DNA of 12,486 nt from Candidatus Woesearchaeota archaeon (GCA_016185955.1 JACPMQ010000053.1:1-12486); one strand, 5' to 3'. Numbered from the stretch's first letter, positions 1 through 6,699 are shown. Numbers and translations: made by a program. The notes: generated by a model not told the origin, from the sequence alone.

Positions 1-158
1 ATAGGAACGGAACATCTATTACGATTATTGACTTCCGTTCCTATACTTTGTGTTCTCTAGCATAGTGGCGCAATAATTATTGTTCCATTATTTAGTTGCG
101 CCACTATACGCACAAGCACTTAATTCGCAAAAACCCTTTAGGGAGTGTTAGCAGCTAC
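1..158. mobile_element. Right part of MITE-like element (copy E), left end outside window
   Basis: Positions 109-158 match the right end of the two complete elements at 5232 and 8424: CGCACAAGCAC, then TTCGCAAAAACCC, then TGTTAGCAGCTAC (one base different from TGTTAGCAGTTAC). The interior differs completely. It holds a perfect 12-bp inverted repeat (1-12 with 33-44, ATAGGAACGGAA) and a second perfect 12-bp inverted repeat (62-73 with 96-107, ATAGTGGCGCAA). The element ends 30 bp beyond the topoisomerase VI subunit A stop codon. The left terminus and target duplication cannot be checked here. It is non-coding; the short reading frame across it is not supported. Confidence 0.7.
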
Positions 159-188
159 GCATATGACAAGAATAAATTTACTGCTACC

Positions 189-1298
189 TTATGGCAACCA
201 TGTCTTTGAATTTTTTAATTTATCCGGCAGATATTTTTCCATCACAAAGTTAAGACCCCATGCTGCTAATGCCTGCTGCTCTGCCCTTGCTTTCATCTTT
301 ATTTGCTGCTCTATGGCTTTCTGCCATTCTTTATAATGTTGTATAAAAGGGTCGTTTTTTAACGCGTCCTTTCCCCTTTTTACATCAACTTCTTTAAGAG
401 GATGTGTTGGCAGTTTATAATCAATTATATCCTGAGGAGTAACTCCCAAAAACTTTGCTTGCGGCACGCAAAAAAACTTATTTATGTGAGCAGCATTTCC
501 AGAGCCAACTTTTAATGTTCGGTAGATATTTGCATAGCCATACATGTCGCCATCAGTAAAAACATAGACAGGAAGCTTTTTTTCGTCGCTTAATCTTCTG
601 ATAAACCTTCTGCATGCCCTTGTAGGAACACCGCCCATTGAAACCAATATGCAATCTGCCTTTTTCCAGTAATTGTGCTTAAGCAGCCTCTGGAACATAC
701 CTGCTGTTTCAATAGCCAAAATGAATTTTGCATTTGTCTCAAATTTTAAATGCTCTGTTGAAATTGGAATAGAATAAGCCCCTGAACCGAATTTAGTGCA
801 GTCTATTCTTATCTCTTTTCCTGTTTCAGGCTCTTTGTCAATAACTACAAGCATGCCTGCAACTTCTCCTCCTTTTTCTTCTGGAATGAAGCCTAATTGC
901 TCCCTGTTGATCATCATCATTGCTTCTATGTCGTCCATAACCATGTCAGATTCGGGCTGCTCTTTAAAAGAGGCATCTCCCCAGTTTTTTGATATGTAAT
1001 ACATTTCTCTTTTAGTAGTTATATCATCACTTGAAATTATGGTTTTTGCATGAGACATCATTCTTAATGTTTGCGCAAATGTCTTAATTGTAGAAGCAGT
1101 TAAAGTTCTTTCTTTCATTTTTCCCAAAAGCTCAAAAAAGCCTTCTTTTGGCTCGTACTTTACATTGCTTAATGCCCTTAAAGGCATATTAAGCTCCGGT
1201 GCCTTTTTCTTTTTTATTTTATCGTAGACATCATCCTTTGCAATCACTTCTATTTTTTTGACAACATCTACAGCATCTTCTTGGCTATTCTTTTTCAT
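189..1298 (-). CDS. top6A: DNA topoisomerase VI subunit A (Spo11-like)
   Basis: Catalytic subunit of the archaeal type IIB topoisomerase, an A2B2 enzyme that makes an ATP-dependent double-strand break and passes a second duplex through it to relax supercoils and decatenate DNA. Counting from the ATG at 1298 the protein has 369 residues. The winged-helix/CAP domain carries REMYYISKNW; Tyr100/Tyr101 include the DNA-attacking tyrosine, most likely the second by alignment with Spo11. The Toprim domain has Glu197 (AIETAGMFQRLL) and the acidic pair Asp249/Asp251 (FTDGDMYG). A GTG at 1310 would add four residues, but the ATG at 1298 has a GAGG six bases upstream, so I prefer it. The gene overlaps the end of top6B by 14 bp (26 bp from the GTG), which indicates translational coupling. 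Length is usual for the family and all key residues are present. Confidence 0.96.
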   Translation of the reverse strand: MKKNSQEDAVDVVKKIEVIAKDDVYDKIKKKKAPELNMPLRALSNVKYEPKEGFFELLGKMKERTLTASTIKTFAQTLRMMSHAKTIISSDDITTKREMYYISKNWGDASFKEQPESDMVMDDIEAMMMINREQLGFIPEEKGGEVAGMLVVIDKEPETGKEIRIDCTKFGSGAYSIPISTEHLKFETNAKFILAIETAGMFQRLLKHNYWKKADCILVSMGGVPTRACRRFIRRLSDEKKLPVYVFTDGDMYGYANIYRTLKVGSGNAAHINKFFCVPQAKFLGVTPQDIIDYKLPTHPLKEVDVKRGKDALKNDPFIQHYKEWQKAIEQQIKMKARAEQQALAAWGLNFVMEKYLPDKLKNSKTWLP

Positions 1299-2952
1299 CT
1301 TTTTCCTCACTTTCCTCTGTTTCTTCTTCCCTGCCTATTTTTGCAAATTCCTCATCATATTCAAGGTTTTCTGCTTCAATTTGCTCTAATTTTCCCCTGC
1401 TTTTTTCCAGAATATCAACCAATAAGGTTTCCACTTCTTTTTTTTCATTTTCCTTTAAGCCAATAAGCTCTTTTAAAGCTTCTCCGACATGAGGTATGAA
1501 TTTTTGGATATAATCCCTTTTTTTGCTTTCATACTGCAATCTTCTCCTTTTGCCAACATAGCTTGCTAATTTTCTGCCGCAGTCCTGCAAAGCCAGCTTT
1601 ATTTCTTTGATAAGTTCAGGATAATGGGCAATAGCCTCTTTGCTTTCTGATGTAAATGGCACCCAAACAGAAGCAATATGTAATACTACAGTAATTGGGC
1701 CTATGGGCAAAGCGCCTTTGCTTTGGTTTAGCCCATAATTGCGCCATGCTGTGTTAATAACAGATCTTGTTACAGCACAAGCTCCTTGCTGGTATAATAA
1801 AGGGACCCTGTTAGCATATCTTAACAGCTTCATGCTTTCTTCTGCATTTTGCTGCCCGCCATAAGCTATTCCTGCTTCCACAATAAACGGATTGCCTCTG
1901 TAAACTGATGGCGCCCTTGTGACAGCTGCATAAAATTCTGCATTTATTTCTTTCCTTAATCCCTTTTCGAGCAATTCTTCGCCTATAGGGCTTATGCAAT
2001 TTATTGGTGGGGAAATTATTTTAGTTTTTTTAATTCCCTCAATCAGCTTTTCGGCAATTTCCCTGCTTATTTCCTTTGGTTTTGTATTCGGAAGCAATGC
2101 AGCATTTTCGCATATTTGCTTGGCTGTTCCAGAGCCTATTCTTGAAAATTCGTTAGTCAAGAAGCTTTGCAATGTCCTTGCTTCAGTTAACTTCAACATT
2201 GACAACAAAACACCAATTTCAACACCATAAGGATGAGGCTTTATCTCAACAGGCTTTTTTGGCATTTGCTCAGACGCCCTTGGAAAAATTATTTGCTCTG
2301 CTTTTGGGTTAGTATATATTATTGTGATATGGGGGTTTACTATTGCAGTCTGCTTTAGGTATTGGTCAACGCTTTGATCGCCTTTTTGATAGCTTCCTTC
2401 AAGGTCCATTTCAATTCTTGTGCCGTGCTCCTTGCTCCATTCAACAACTTCTTCTTTTATTATTTCCGGCTTATTATTTTGAGTGTCAATATGAAGCTCA
2501 TAATAATATGCTGGATGATTTTTTCCAATTCTGGAAGTTATCCTTACAGGCTTTCCTGTGGTTAATTGCGCATATAAAACAGAAGCGCTTATTCCAATTC
2601 CCTGCTGCCCTCGGCTTTGGCTCAGCTTAAAAAATTTGCTTCCATACAAGAGTTTCGCAAAAACATTTGGTATCTGCTTTTTTACAATTCCAGGGCCATT
2701 GTCCTCAACAATAACCTTGAACCTGTTATTTTGCATATCAATTACTTCTACGCTTATTTCCGGCAAGATATTTGCTTCCTCACATGCATCCAAGCTGTTG
2801 TCCACAGCTTCTTTTATTGAGGTCAACAAAGCTTTTCTTGGATTATCAAAACCAAGCAAATGCCTGTTTTTTTCAAAAAAGCTTGCTACAGAAATTTCCC
2901 TTTGCTTCTTCGCTAATTCAATTGCTATTGGCACTTCTTCCTTGTTATCCAT
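1285..2952 (-). CDS. top6B: DNA topoisomerase VI subunit B (GHKL ATPase)
   Basis: ATPase subunit of topoisomerase VI; ATP-driven dimerisation of B closes the gate and drives cleavage by A. The 555-residue protein is complete. The GHKL fold shows motif I KEAVDNSLDA (Glu48 general base, Asn52 for Mg), motif II VEDNGPGI (84-88), and motif III SRGQQGIGIS (113-122). An H2TH-like segment follows at about 250-315. The transducer domain has VPFTSESKEA, with Lys438 in the place of the switch lysine that contacts ATP. The C-terminal tail is very acidic (EEETEESEEKDEKE). The ATG at 2952 lies 3 bp after the KH-protein stop codon and the end overlaps top6A, so all three form one operon transcribed from the promoter at 3521-3529. 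Confidence is high from motifs and from pairing with subunit A. Confidence 0.97.
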   Translation of the reverse strand: MDNKEEVPIAIELAKKQREISVASFFEKNRHLLGFDNPRKALLTSIKEAVDNSLDACEEANILPEISVEVIDMQNNRFKVIVEDNGPGIVKKQIPNVFAKLLYGSKFFKLSQSRGQQGIGISASVLYAQLTTGKPVRITSRIGKNHPAYYYELHIDTQNNKPEIIKEEVVEWSKEHGTRIEMDLEGSYQKGDQSVDQYLKQTAIVNPHITIIYTNPKAEQIIFPRASEQMPKKPVEIKPHPYGVEIGVLLSMLKLTEARTLQSFLTNEFSRIGSGTAKQICENAALLPNTKPKEISREIAEKLIEGIKKTKIISPPINCISPIGEELLEKGLRKEINAEFYAAVTRAPSVYRGNPFIVEAGIAYGGQQNAEESMKLLRYANRVPLLYQQGACAVTRSVINTAWRNYGLNQSKGALPIGPITVVLHIASVWVPFTSESKEAIAHYPELIKEIKLALQDCGRKLASYVGKRRRLQYESKKRDYIQKFIPHVGEALKELIGLKENEKKEVETLLVDILEKSRGKLEQIEAENLEYDEEFAKIGREEETEESEEKDEKE

Positions 2953-2955
2953 AAA

Positions 2956-3498
2956 TCACATCTCTATGGCTCTTTTTTTCAGCTCTCTGCGCTTTTTTTC
3001 AAGCCATTTATAAACATTTGCATGTGTGCTTCCCCGAAGCAGGGCATCTATTGCTCTTTTTGCCAGCGATACTGATTCAGCAGTGCCTATAATGCCTATA
3101 GATTTGCCGTAAACGGAGATGTAAGACTCGGAAAGCTCTTCTATTAATCTTCTGGATTTTCCATCCTTTCCTATAACTCTGCCCTTCAGCCTCAAAAGCG
3201 CATTTTTTGATTTTCCTGTATAATCTTGCAAGCTTATGACTTCAAAAATATAATCCTGCTTCAACAAGAGCTTCGCGATTTCAGGATTAAATCCCCTCCC
3301 AATGGACTTTATAACTTCTCTTGAAGTATACAACCCTAAAGCATCACTGCCATAAATAAAAATATCGCCTTCATTGGAATCAATATTTATTTTGGTATTA
3401 GTATCTGCTTCTATGCTTTTTTTAACTTCTCCGTCTTTTCCAATCAGGATTGCTATTCTCTCTTTGGGTATTTTCAGCTCATAAGAATATGATGCCAT
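2956..3498 (-). CDS. Archaeal KH-domain RNA-binding protein (Dim2/Pno1-like)
   Basis: A 180-residue protein with two KH-type RNA-binding modules, each with a GxxG loop: GKDG at residues 20-23 (ILIGKDGEVKKSIE) and again GKDG at 110-113 (GRVIGKDGKSRRLIEE). The ending, GSTHANVYKWLEKKRRELKK, matches the conserved C-terminus of the archaeal family related to eukaryotic Dim2/Pno1. In eukaryotes that protein binds pre-18S rRNA near its 3' end and works with Nob1 in 40S maturation; the archaeal role is inferred from the family. It is the first gene of the operon with top6B and top6A, an arrangement I recall from other archaea, although the functional link is unclear. The ATG at 3498 is 27 bp from the centre of a TATA box, so the mRNA is probably leaderless. 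Confidence 0.9.
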   Translation of the reverse strand: MASYSYELKIPKERIAILIGKDGEVKKSIEADTNTKINIDSNEGDIFIYGSDALGLYTSREVIKSIGRGFNPEIAKLLLKQDYIFEVISLQDYTGKSKNALLRLKGRVIGKDGKSRRLIEELSESYISVYGKSIGIIGTAESVSLAKRAIDALLRGSTHANVYKWLEKKRRELKKRAIEM

Positions 3499-3520
3499 AA
3501 AAAATGGAAATGGTATTTGT

Positions 3521-3529
3521 TATTTAATG
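3521..3529 (-). promoter_or_regulatory. TATA box of the KH-top6B-top6A operon
   Basis: On the minus strand ATTAAATA is centred about 27 bp upstream of the ATG at 3498. It fits inside the 37-bp gap after the metallopeptidase gene, so the operon has its own promoter even though the upstream gene runs the same way. The spacing predicts transcription starting at or next to the start codon. Confidence 0.6.
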
Positions 3530-3535
3530 TTTTTG

Positions 3536-4312
3536 TTAAAAAGTAAAAATGGAAGTATACCCTTTAACTAAATCCCAATGCACGCCCATCGGCTTTAAGC
3601 CATTATTAATGAGGCTTTTAACAAATAAGAAGGCAATGTCGTGCAAACCATTTTTTGCAGGACTAAAATCAAAATTATCTTTAATATTTTCCGCGATATT
3701 ACCGATGTTATGCTCTTTGATAATTCTCATCCACTCGAATGAAAATGAAAAGGCTTTTGCCTCTTCATCATGGGCATTACTTAAACAGTGCGTATAAACA
3801 TGGCCTATTTCATGGCCTATCACCGACATTAACGCATCTAAATTATTGCTCTTAACAAATATTTTTTTATGCTTTCCATTTAATGCAAAGCCCTGAATGT
3901 TGTTATTCCATAAACCAAATTTAGAATGCATTTGCCTTAATTCCTCTTCGCTGCAAATTTTTATGCTTATATTTTCAGGCAGAGATTTTCCAAACATCAA
4001 ATTAAAGGTTTTTTCTATTAATTCATGAATTTCTTGCGCTGCATTAATAATTGGAGTAAAAAGCCTAGTTGGCTTAAGAAATATTTTGGGAGTAAAATAG
4101 TATGTTACAGCAACATTTTCTTTTTGAGAATAAGAGGCAGAATAAGTTAGTGCAGTTTTATATTCTTTTCGTTCTTTTTCAAGATTTTCCTGTTGAAAAG
4201 AATAAGCCTCACTTTTTGAAATGATGTAATTTAATTTGCTGTAGGAAAATGAAGCATAAGATGAGTTATATCTTATTAAATCGTCGAGGTGATAAGGCTT
4301 TGAATATAGCAT
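3536..4312 (-). CDS. Putative zinc metallopeptidase (HExxH), uncharacterised
   Basis: A 258-residue protein with a zinc-peptidase signature, VIGHEIGHVYTHC: His167 and His171 as zinc ligands and Glu168 as the catalytic base. Glu183/Glu184 in HDEEAKAF, about 12 residues downstream, is the likely third ligand (gluzincin-like arrangement). No signal peptide or membrane segment is apparent, so it would act in the cytoplasm. The N-terminal 80 residues are rich in Ser, Tyr and charged residues and look weakly structured; the stretch from about 90 to 165 resembles the helix and beta strands that precede the HExxH helix in minimal metalloproteases. I cannot assign a named family or substrate. The ATG at 4312 is 27 bp from a TATA box, implying a leaderless transcript. 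It runs into the promoter of the KH-topoVI operon, so some read-through is possible. Confidence 0.8.
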   Translation of the reverse strand: MLYSKPYHLDDLIRYNSSYASFSYSKLNYIISKSEAYSFQQENLEKERKEYKTALTYSASYSQKENVAVTYYFTPKIFLKPTRLFTPIINAAQEIHELIEKTFNLMFGKSLPENISIKICSEEELRQMHSKFGLWNNNIQGFALNGKHKKIFVKSNNLDALMSVIGHEIGHVYTHCLSNAHDEEAKAFSFSFEWMRIIKEHNIGNIAENIKDNFDFSPAKNGLHDIAFLFVKSLINNGLKPMGVHWDLVKGYTSIFTF

Positions 4313-4334
4313 AGGGTATGAAAAAATTAACAGG

Positions 4335-4343
4335 TATTTAATA
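4335..4343 (-). promoter_or_regulatory. TATA box of the metallopeptidase gene
   Basis: Minus-strand TATTAAATA is centred about 27 bp upstream of the ATG at 4312, the spacing seen for several other genes in the window. It predicts a leaderless mRNA. Confidence 0.6.
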
Positions 4344-4680
4344 GTTGTTTATTCTAAAAACACCCTATTTTTGATAGTGCCTAACTATTTTTTAATATGT
4401 TTTTATTAAGTTTTTTTGAGATTTTTTGAGGAATTCAATAAAAAGGTTGATTAATAGTTGAACTCTCACTTTTTGATGTAAAATAGAATAATTTAGGATA
4501 TAGAAAAATAAATTTATAAATATATATTGGTTAATATAGAATTAAAAGGATATTTTATAAAGTGATATTAATTAAATATTTATTTGGACGGTATATATAA
4601 AAAAAGAGTATTATAAAAATTAGTTCCTAACATATATTTTTTTATACCTTTAATTGATAAAAGTGAGCCTTAAAAACAAA
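4344..4680. other. AT-rich divergent intergenic region
   Basis: No gene is supported between the divergent metallopeptidase and lipoprotein genes. The stretch is strongly AT-rich. It contains TTTTTTGAG twice in tandem (4412-4420, 4422-4430), several TATA-like sequences including a strong TATATATAA at 4592-4600, and AAAAGTGAGCCTTAAAA at 4659-4675, which recurs without the AG as AAAAGTGCCTTAAAA at 4691-4705. The strong TATA at 4592 would start a transcript near 4622, giving a leader of about 100 nt for the lipoprotein or a small RNA; neither can be confirmed from sequence. Confidence 0.5.
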
Positions 4681-4684
4681 AAAA

Positions 4685-4693
4685 TTAAATAAA
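4685..4693 (+). promoter_or_regulatory. Probable TATA box of the lipoprotein gene
   Basis: TTAAATAAA lies about 35 bp upstream of the ATG at 4724, which predicts a leader of roughly 10 nt. A second, stronger TATA-like site at 4592-4600 is an alternative distal promoter. Confidence 0.4.
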
Positions 4694-4723
4694 AGTGCCT
4701 TAAAATAAAAAAAGAGGCATAAA

Positions 4724-5053
4724 ATGAGGAAAATCAGCTTTTTTTTGTCAATATTTGTGTTAGCAGTTTTGTTGATAGCGTGTACTTCTTCTTCAGAAAA
4801 TAAAGGCAATATCGACGGAAAAAATGATAAAGACACGGGATTTGAAGGCATTACACAACAACAATGCTTGGAGTCTGGTGGTAAATGGAATGAATGCGGA
4901 AGCCCATGCGCAGGAACTAATGCGGATGTTTGCATTCAAGTATGCCGAGCACAATGTGAATGCAACAATAAGGAATTTACATGCCCTAAGGGCTTTAAAT
5001 GCAGATTAAGCGGCAAAAGTGCTAATGAGATAGGGGTTTGCATTAAAGGCTGA
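4724..5053 (+). CDS. Small cysteine-rich secreted lipoprotein, uncharacterised
   Basis: A 109-residue protein with a lipoprotein signal: Arg/Lys n-region, hydrophobic stretch 5-18, and lipobox LLIAC with Cys20 as the predicted lipidated residue. A hydrophilic linker (about 21-42) separates it from a compact domain with ten cysteines at 48, 58, 62, 70, 74, 78, 80, 87, 93 and 106. The order CLESGGKWNEC...C...C..VC.AQCEC...FTCPKGFKC suggests up to five disulfides in an extracellular, membrane-anchored domain. I have the impression of similar CLxxGGxWxxC...CPxGYxC domains in secreted proteins of DPANN archaea and CPR bacteria, but assign no function. It stands alone: divergent from the metallopeptidase and followed by a terminator-like T-tract zone. 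The single start is the ATG at 4724. Confidence 0.8.
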   Translation: MRKISFFLSIFVLAVLLIACTSSSENKGNIDGKNDKDTGFEGITQQQCLESGGKWNECGSPCAGTNADVCIQVCRAQCECNNKEFTCPKGFKCRLSGKSANEIGVCIKG

Positions 5054-5057
5054 TTTA

Positions 5058-5115
5058 GGGCATTTTTCAGGGTTTTTTGAGGCATTTTTAAAAGCTTTTT
5101 GACTTGTTTTTGAAT
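5058..5115 (+). terminator. T-tract termination zone after the lipoprotein gene
   Basis: Within 60 bp of the stop codon there are five runs of five or six T separated by short G/C-containing spacers (GGCATTTTT, GGTTTTTT, GGCATTTTT, GCTTTTT, TTGTTTTTG). Archaeal RNA polymerase terminates at such T-rich tracts without needing a hairpin. GGCATTTTTT recurs at 5173. Confidence 0.5.
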
Positions 5116-5133
5116 TTTATTTGAGTTTATCGT

Positions 5134-5223
5134 AAAAACGCAACATTTCTACTACTTTTATAGCGTTTTTTAGGCATTTTTTATTAAAAACACAATATTT
5201 AAATACAAGTATTGCGTTTTTTA
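5134..5223. repeat. Two tandem imperfect inverted repeats upstream of the recombinase
   Basis: Unit 1 (5134-5172) begins AAAAACGCAACATTT and ends ATAGCGTTTTTTA; unit 2 (5186-5223) begins AAAAACACAATATTT and ends GTATTGCGTTTTTTA. Each unit is itself an inverted repeat (AAAAACGC/GCGTTTTT perfect in unit 1; AACACAATA/TATTGCGTT with one mismatch in unit 2), and the units repeat directly at 52-bp spacing. Unit 2 encloses the TATA box of the recombinase gene. They may be operator sites, recombinase-binding sites or terminator hairpins; the sequence alone does not decide. Confidence 0.5.
5195..5206 (+). promoter_or_regulatory. Probable TATA box of the recombinase gene
   Basis: ATATTTAAATAC matches the TATA sequences used elsewhere in the window. 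Transcription would start near 5227, just before the MITE at 5232, so the element would lie in the 5' leader. Removing the MITE and one target copy would put this TATA about 43 bp before the ATG, leaving a leader of about 16 nt. Confidence 0.5.
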
Positions 5224-5231
5224 CAAAAAAT

Positions 5232-5435
5232 GTAACTGCTAACAGGACTTTGTTTGAAAAGTGGGGTTTTTGGGAAAGTCCAATTCGTGCTTGTGCGGAG
5301 CCTTAAATGCCTCTCAACTTCGCAACATTTCATGTTGCTCAGGTCGCTTATCACAATCCTACGGAGTTTTCTGAATTGGCAATTGCGCACAAGCACGGAT
5401 TTCGCAAAAACCCTTTATGTGGTGTTAGCAGTTAC
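5232..5435. mobile_element. Complete MITE, copy A (204 bp), flanked by 8-bp target duplication
   Basis: The element begins GTAACTGCTAACA and ends with its exact inverse TGTTAGCAGTTAC. Further in, the arms continue as an interrupted inverted repeat: GGGTTTTTGGGAAAGTC against GATTTCGCAAAAACCC, then GTGCTTGTGCG against CGCACAAGCAC. A central hairpin, GCAACAT-TTC-ATGTTGC, sits at 5322-5338, close to the midpoint. The flanks carry a perfect direct repeat CAAAAAAT at 5224-5231 and 5436-5443. There is no transposase gene, so mobility must be in trans. To my knowledge GTAA ends with 8-bp duplications are typical of the IS66 family, which is a possible donor but unproven. Short reading frames across it are shadows. 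It lies between the promoter and ATG of the recombinase gene. Confidence 0.9.
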
Positions 5436-5454
5436 CAAAAAATAAAGGAAAAAA

Positions 5455-6093
5455 ATGGCAAGAAAATTTAATGAATATTACCTTAATTGGAATGAAATTA
5501 ACATGATAATAGCAGCTGCCAAAAACCTGAAAGAAAGCGTTATTTTAAAGCTATTGGCAAGAACGGGAATTAGAAGGTTTGAGCTAATAAATTTAAAAGT
5601 GAAGGATATAGATTTTGAAAGAAAAAGAATTTTTATTGAAAGAGGCAAGGGGGCAAATGAAAAAGACCCTAAATCAAGAATAGTTCCGGTAGACGAGGAT
5701 ACTTTACAAAGCATTAGATTTTATGTAGGAAGCAGGAAAACAGGATTTATCATACAAAGCAATAAAAGGGGTTTTGAACGGATATCTTTAAGCCAAATTA
5801 ACAGAATTGTTGCTAATTGCGCAAAAAGGGCTAATATTAGCAATCCAAATCCTAAATTAAGGCATATTAATCCTCATATATTTAGGCATAGCTTTTCTAG
5901 GCTTAGTTTGGCAGCAGGAATACCATTTAATATGGTGCAGAGAATAGCGGGCCATGCAGATGCTAGAACAACATTACAAATGTATGGAATACCCTCTATA
6001 AGCGATACACAGCAATTATATGAGGAAAAACTTGTTGAAAAGTTTAAAGAAAAGCCAAAAGGCAAAGATAATGTTAAATTGACGGAATTTTAA
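5455..6093 (+). CDS. Tyrosine recombinase/integrase, catalytic core only
   Basis: Site-specific recombinase of the phage-integrase/Xer family, which cuts and rejoins DNA through a 3'-phosphotyrosine. All six catalytic positions are visible: Arg40 (ARTGIRRFEL), Lys65 (RGKGANEK), His141 and Arg144 (HIFRHSFSRL), His167 (IAGHADARTT) and nucleophile Tyr177 (LQMYG). At 212 residues it lacks the N-terminal SAM-like core-binding domain of about 80-100 residues found in XerA/XerC-type enzymes; the catalytic domain starts almost at residue 15. An in-frame TAA at 5443-5445, just upstream of the ATG, shows that the missing domain is not simply cut off by a wrong start. MITE A separates it from its likely promoter. 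It is convergent with the winged-helix gene at 6133. It could serve chromosome dimer resolution or a mobile element; target sites are unknown. Confidence 0.9.
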   Translation: MARKFNEYYLNWNEINMIIAAAKNLKESVILKLLARTGIRRFELINLKVKDIDFERKRIFIERGKGANEKDPKSRIVPVDEDTLQSIRFYVGSRKTGFIIQSNKRGFERISLSQINRIVANCAKRANISNPNPKLRHINPHIFRHSFSRLSLAAGIPFNMVQRIAGHADARTTLQMYGIPSISDTQQLYEEKLVEKFKEKPKGKDNVKLTEF

Positions 6094-6132
6094 AACGCTT
6101 AAAAGTTTTAATAAAAAATTAAAAAATTTAAT

Positions 6133-6699
6133 TTAAAAATTAAGAAGCTCCTTTTGAGCAGTGTCTATCATTAAGATATTTTCCTTTGCTTGCAGCCTCT
6201 TAAATTCAGGATTAAGCCTTATATAAGGTGCATTATTAACATATTTCTTTAATAATGGAATTCCCTTGTCAACAAGCCTTGCTAAGTACTCATTTAAGAT
6301 ATAGCTTGAAAGTCCTGTCTTTTTGCTTATATCTACGTATGAAACAAGCCCCTTTTCGTCTTCTAAGGCATAAATAACCAGAAAAACGTGTTGTTCTGTT
6401 TTAGTCAACGGTTTTACATTGAAGCTCTTTTGAACAACGGTAAAATTAGCTTGCTGCTGCAAAAATACCTCTACGTATTCTATGCGCTCTGCTAATTTCT
6501 CTAAACGCTCATTAAGCTCATTCATACATTCATAACTTGTTTGTATTTCGCTTGTATTTTCGTTTAAAGCCTCTAAATGCCCGTCTAATTCCTTTTTAAT
6601 GTCTTTTAAAGTTTCTTCGGCCTTAAAATCCGATTCTTTAGGTTTTTTAGAGAAATATCTCCTTCTATTCTTAAAAAAGCTGTCAAAAATTTTTACCAC
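6133..6699 (-). CDS. Coiled-coil plus winged-helix DNA-binding protein, uncharacterised
   Basis: A 188-residue protein. After a basic N-terminus (FFKNRRRYFSKK) there is a long heptad-rich helix at about 27-85 (ETLKDIKKELDGHLEALNEN...LNERLEKLAERIEYVEVFL), probably a dimerising coiled coil. A winged-helix domain follows at about 98-163: LTKTEQHVFLVIYAL, then VSYVDISKKTGLSSYILNEYLARLVDKGIPLLKKY as helix-turn-helix plus wing. No signal peptide or membrane helix is seen. The start is a GTG at 6699, supported by a TATA box 32 bp upstream; no ATG fits. It shares architecture with the gene upstream at 6771-7415 but the sequences are clearly different. Likely a transcriptional regulator or chromatin-associated protein; the target is unknown. 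It converges on the recombinase gene with a 39-bp AT-rich gap. Confidence 0.75.
   Translation of the reverse strand: MVKIFDSFFKNRRRYFSKKPKESDFKAEETLKDIKKELDGHLEALNENTSEIQTSYECMNELNERLEKLAERIEYVEVFLQQQANFTVVQKSFNVKPLTKTEQHVFLVIYALEDEKGLVSYVDISKKTGLSSYILNEYLARLVDKGIPLLKKYVNNAPYIRLNPEFKRLQAKENILMIDTAQKELLNF

Noticed and set aside
5232..5445. Short open frames on both strands inside copy A, and similar frames in copies B and D (for example starting LVRSLN), as possible small genes
   Set aside because: They run across inverted repeats and hairpins. The frames differ after the hairpin in each copy because of indels, and there is no promoter or start signal. They are shadows of a non-coding element.
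5443..5455. MITE A having truncated the N-terminal domain of the recombinase
   Set aside because: An in-frame TAA at 5443-5445 precedes the ATG, and removal of the MITE still leaves that stop. The sequence before the element is AT-rich spacer, not coding.
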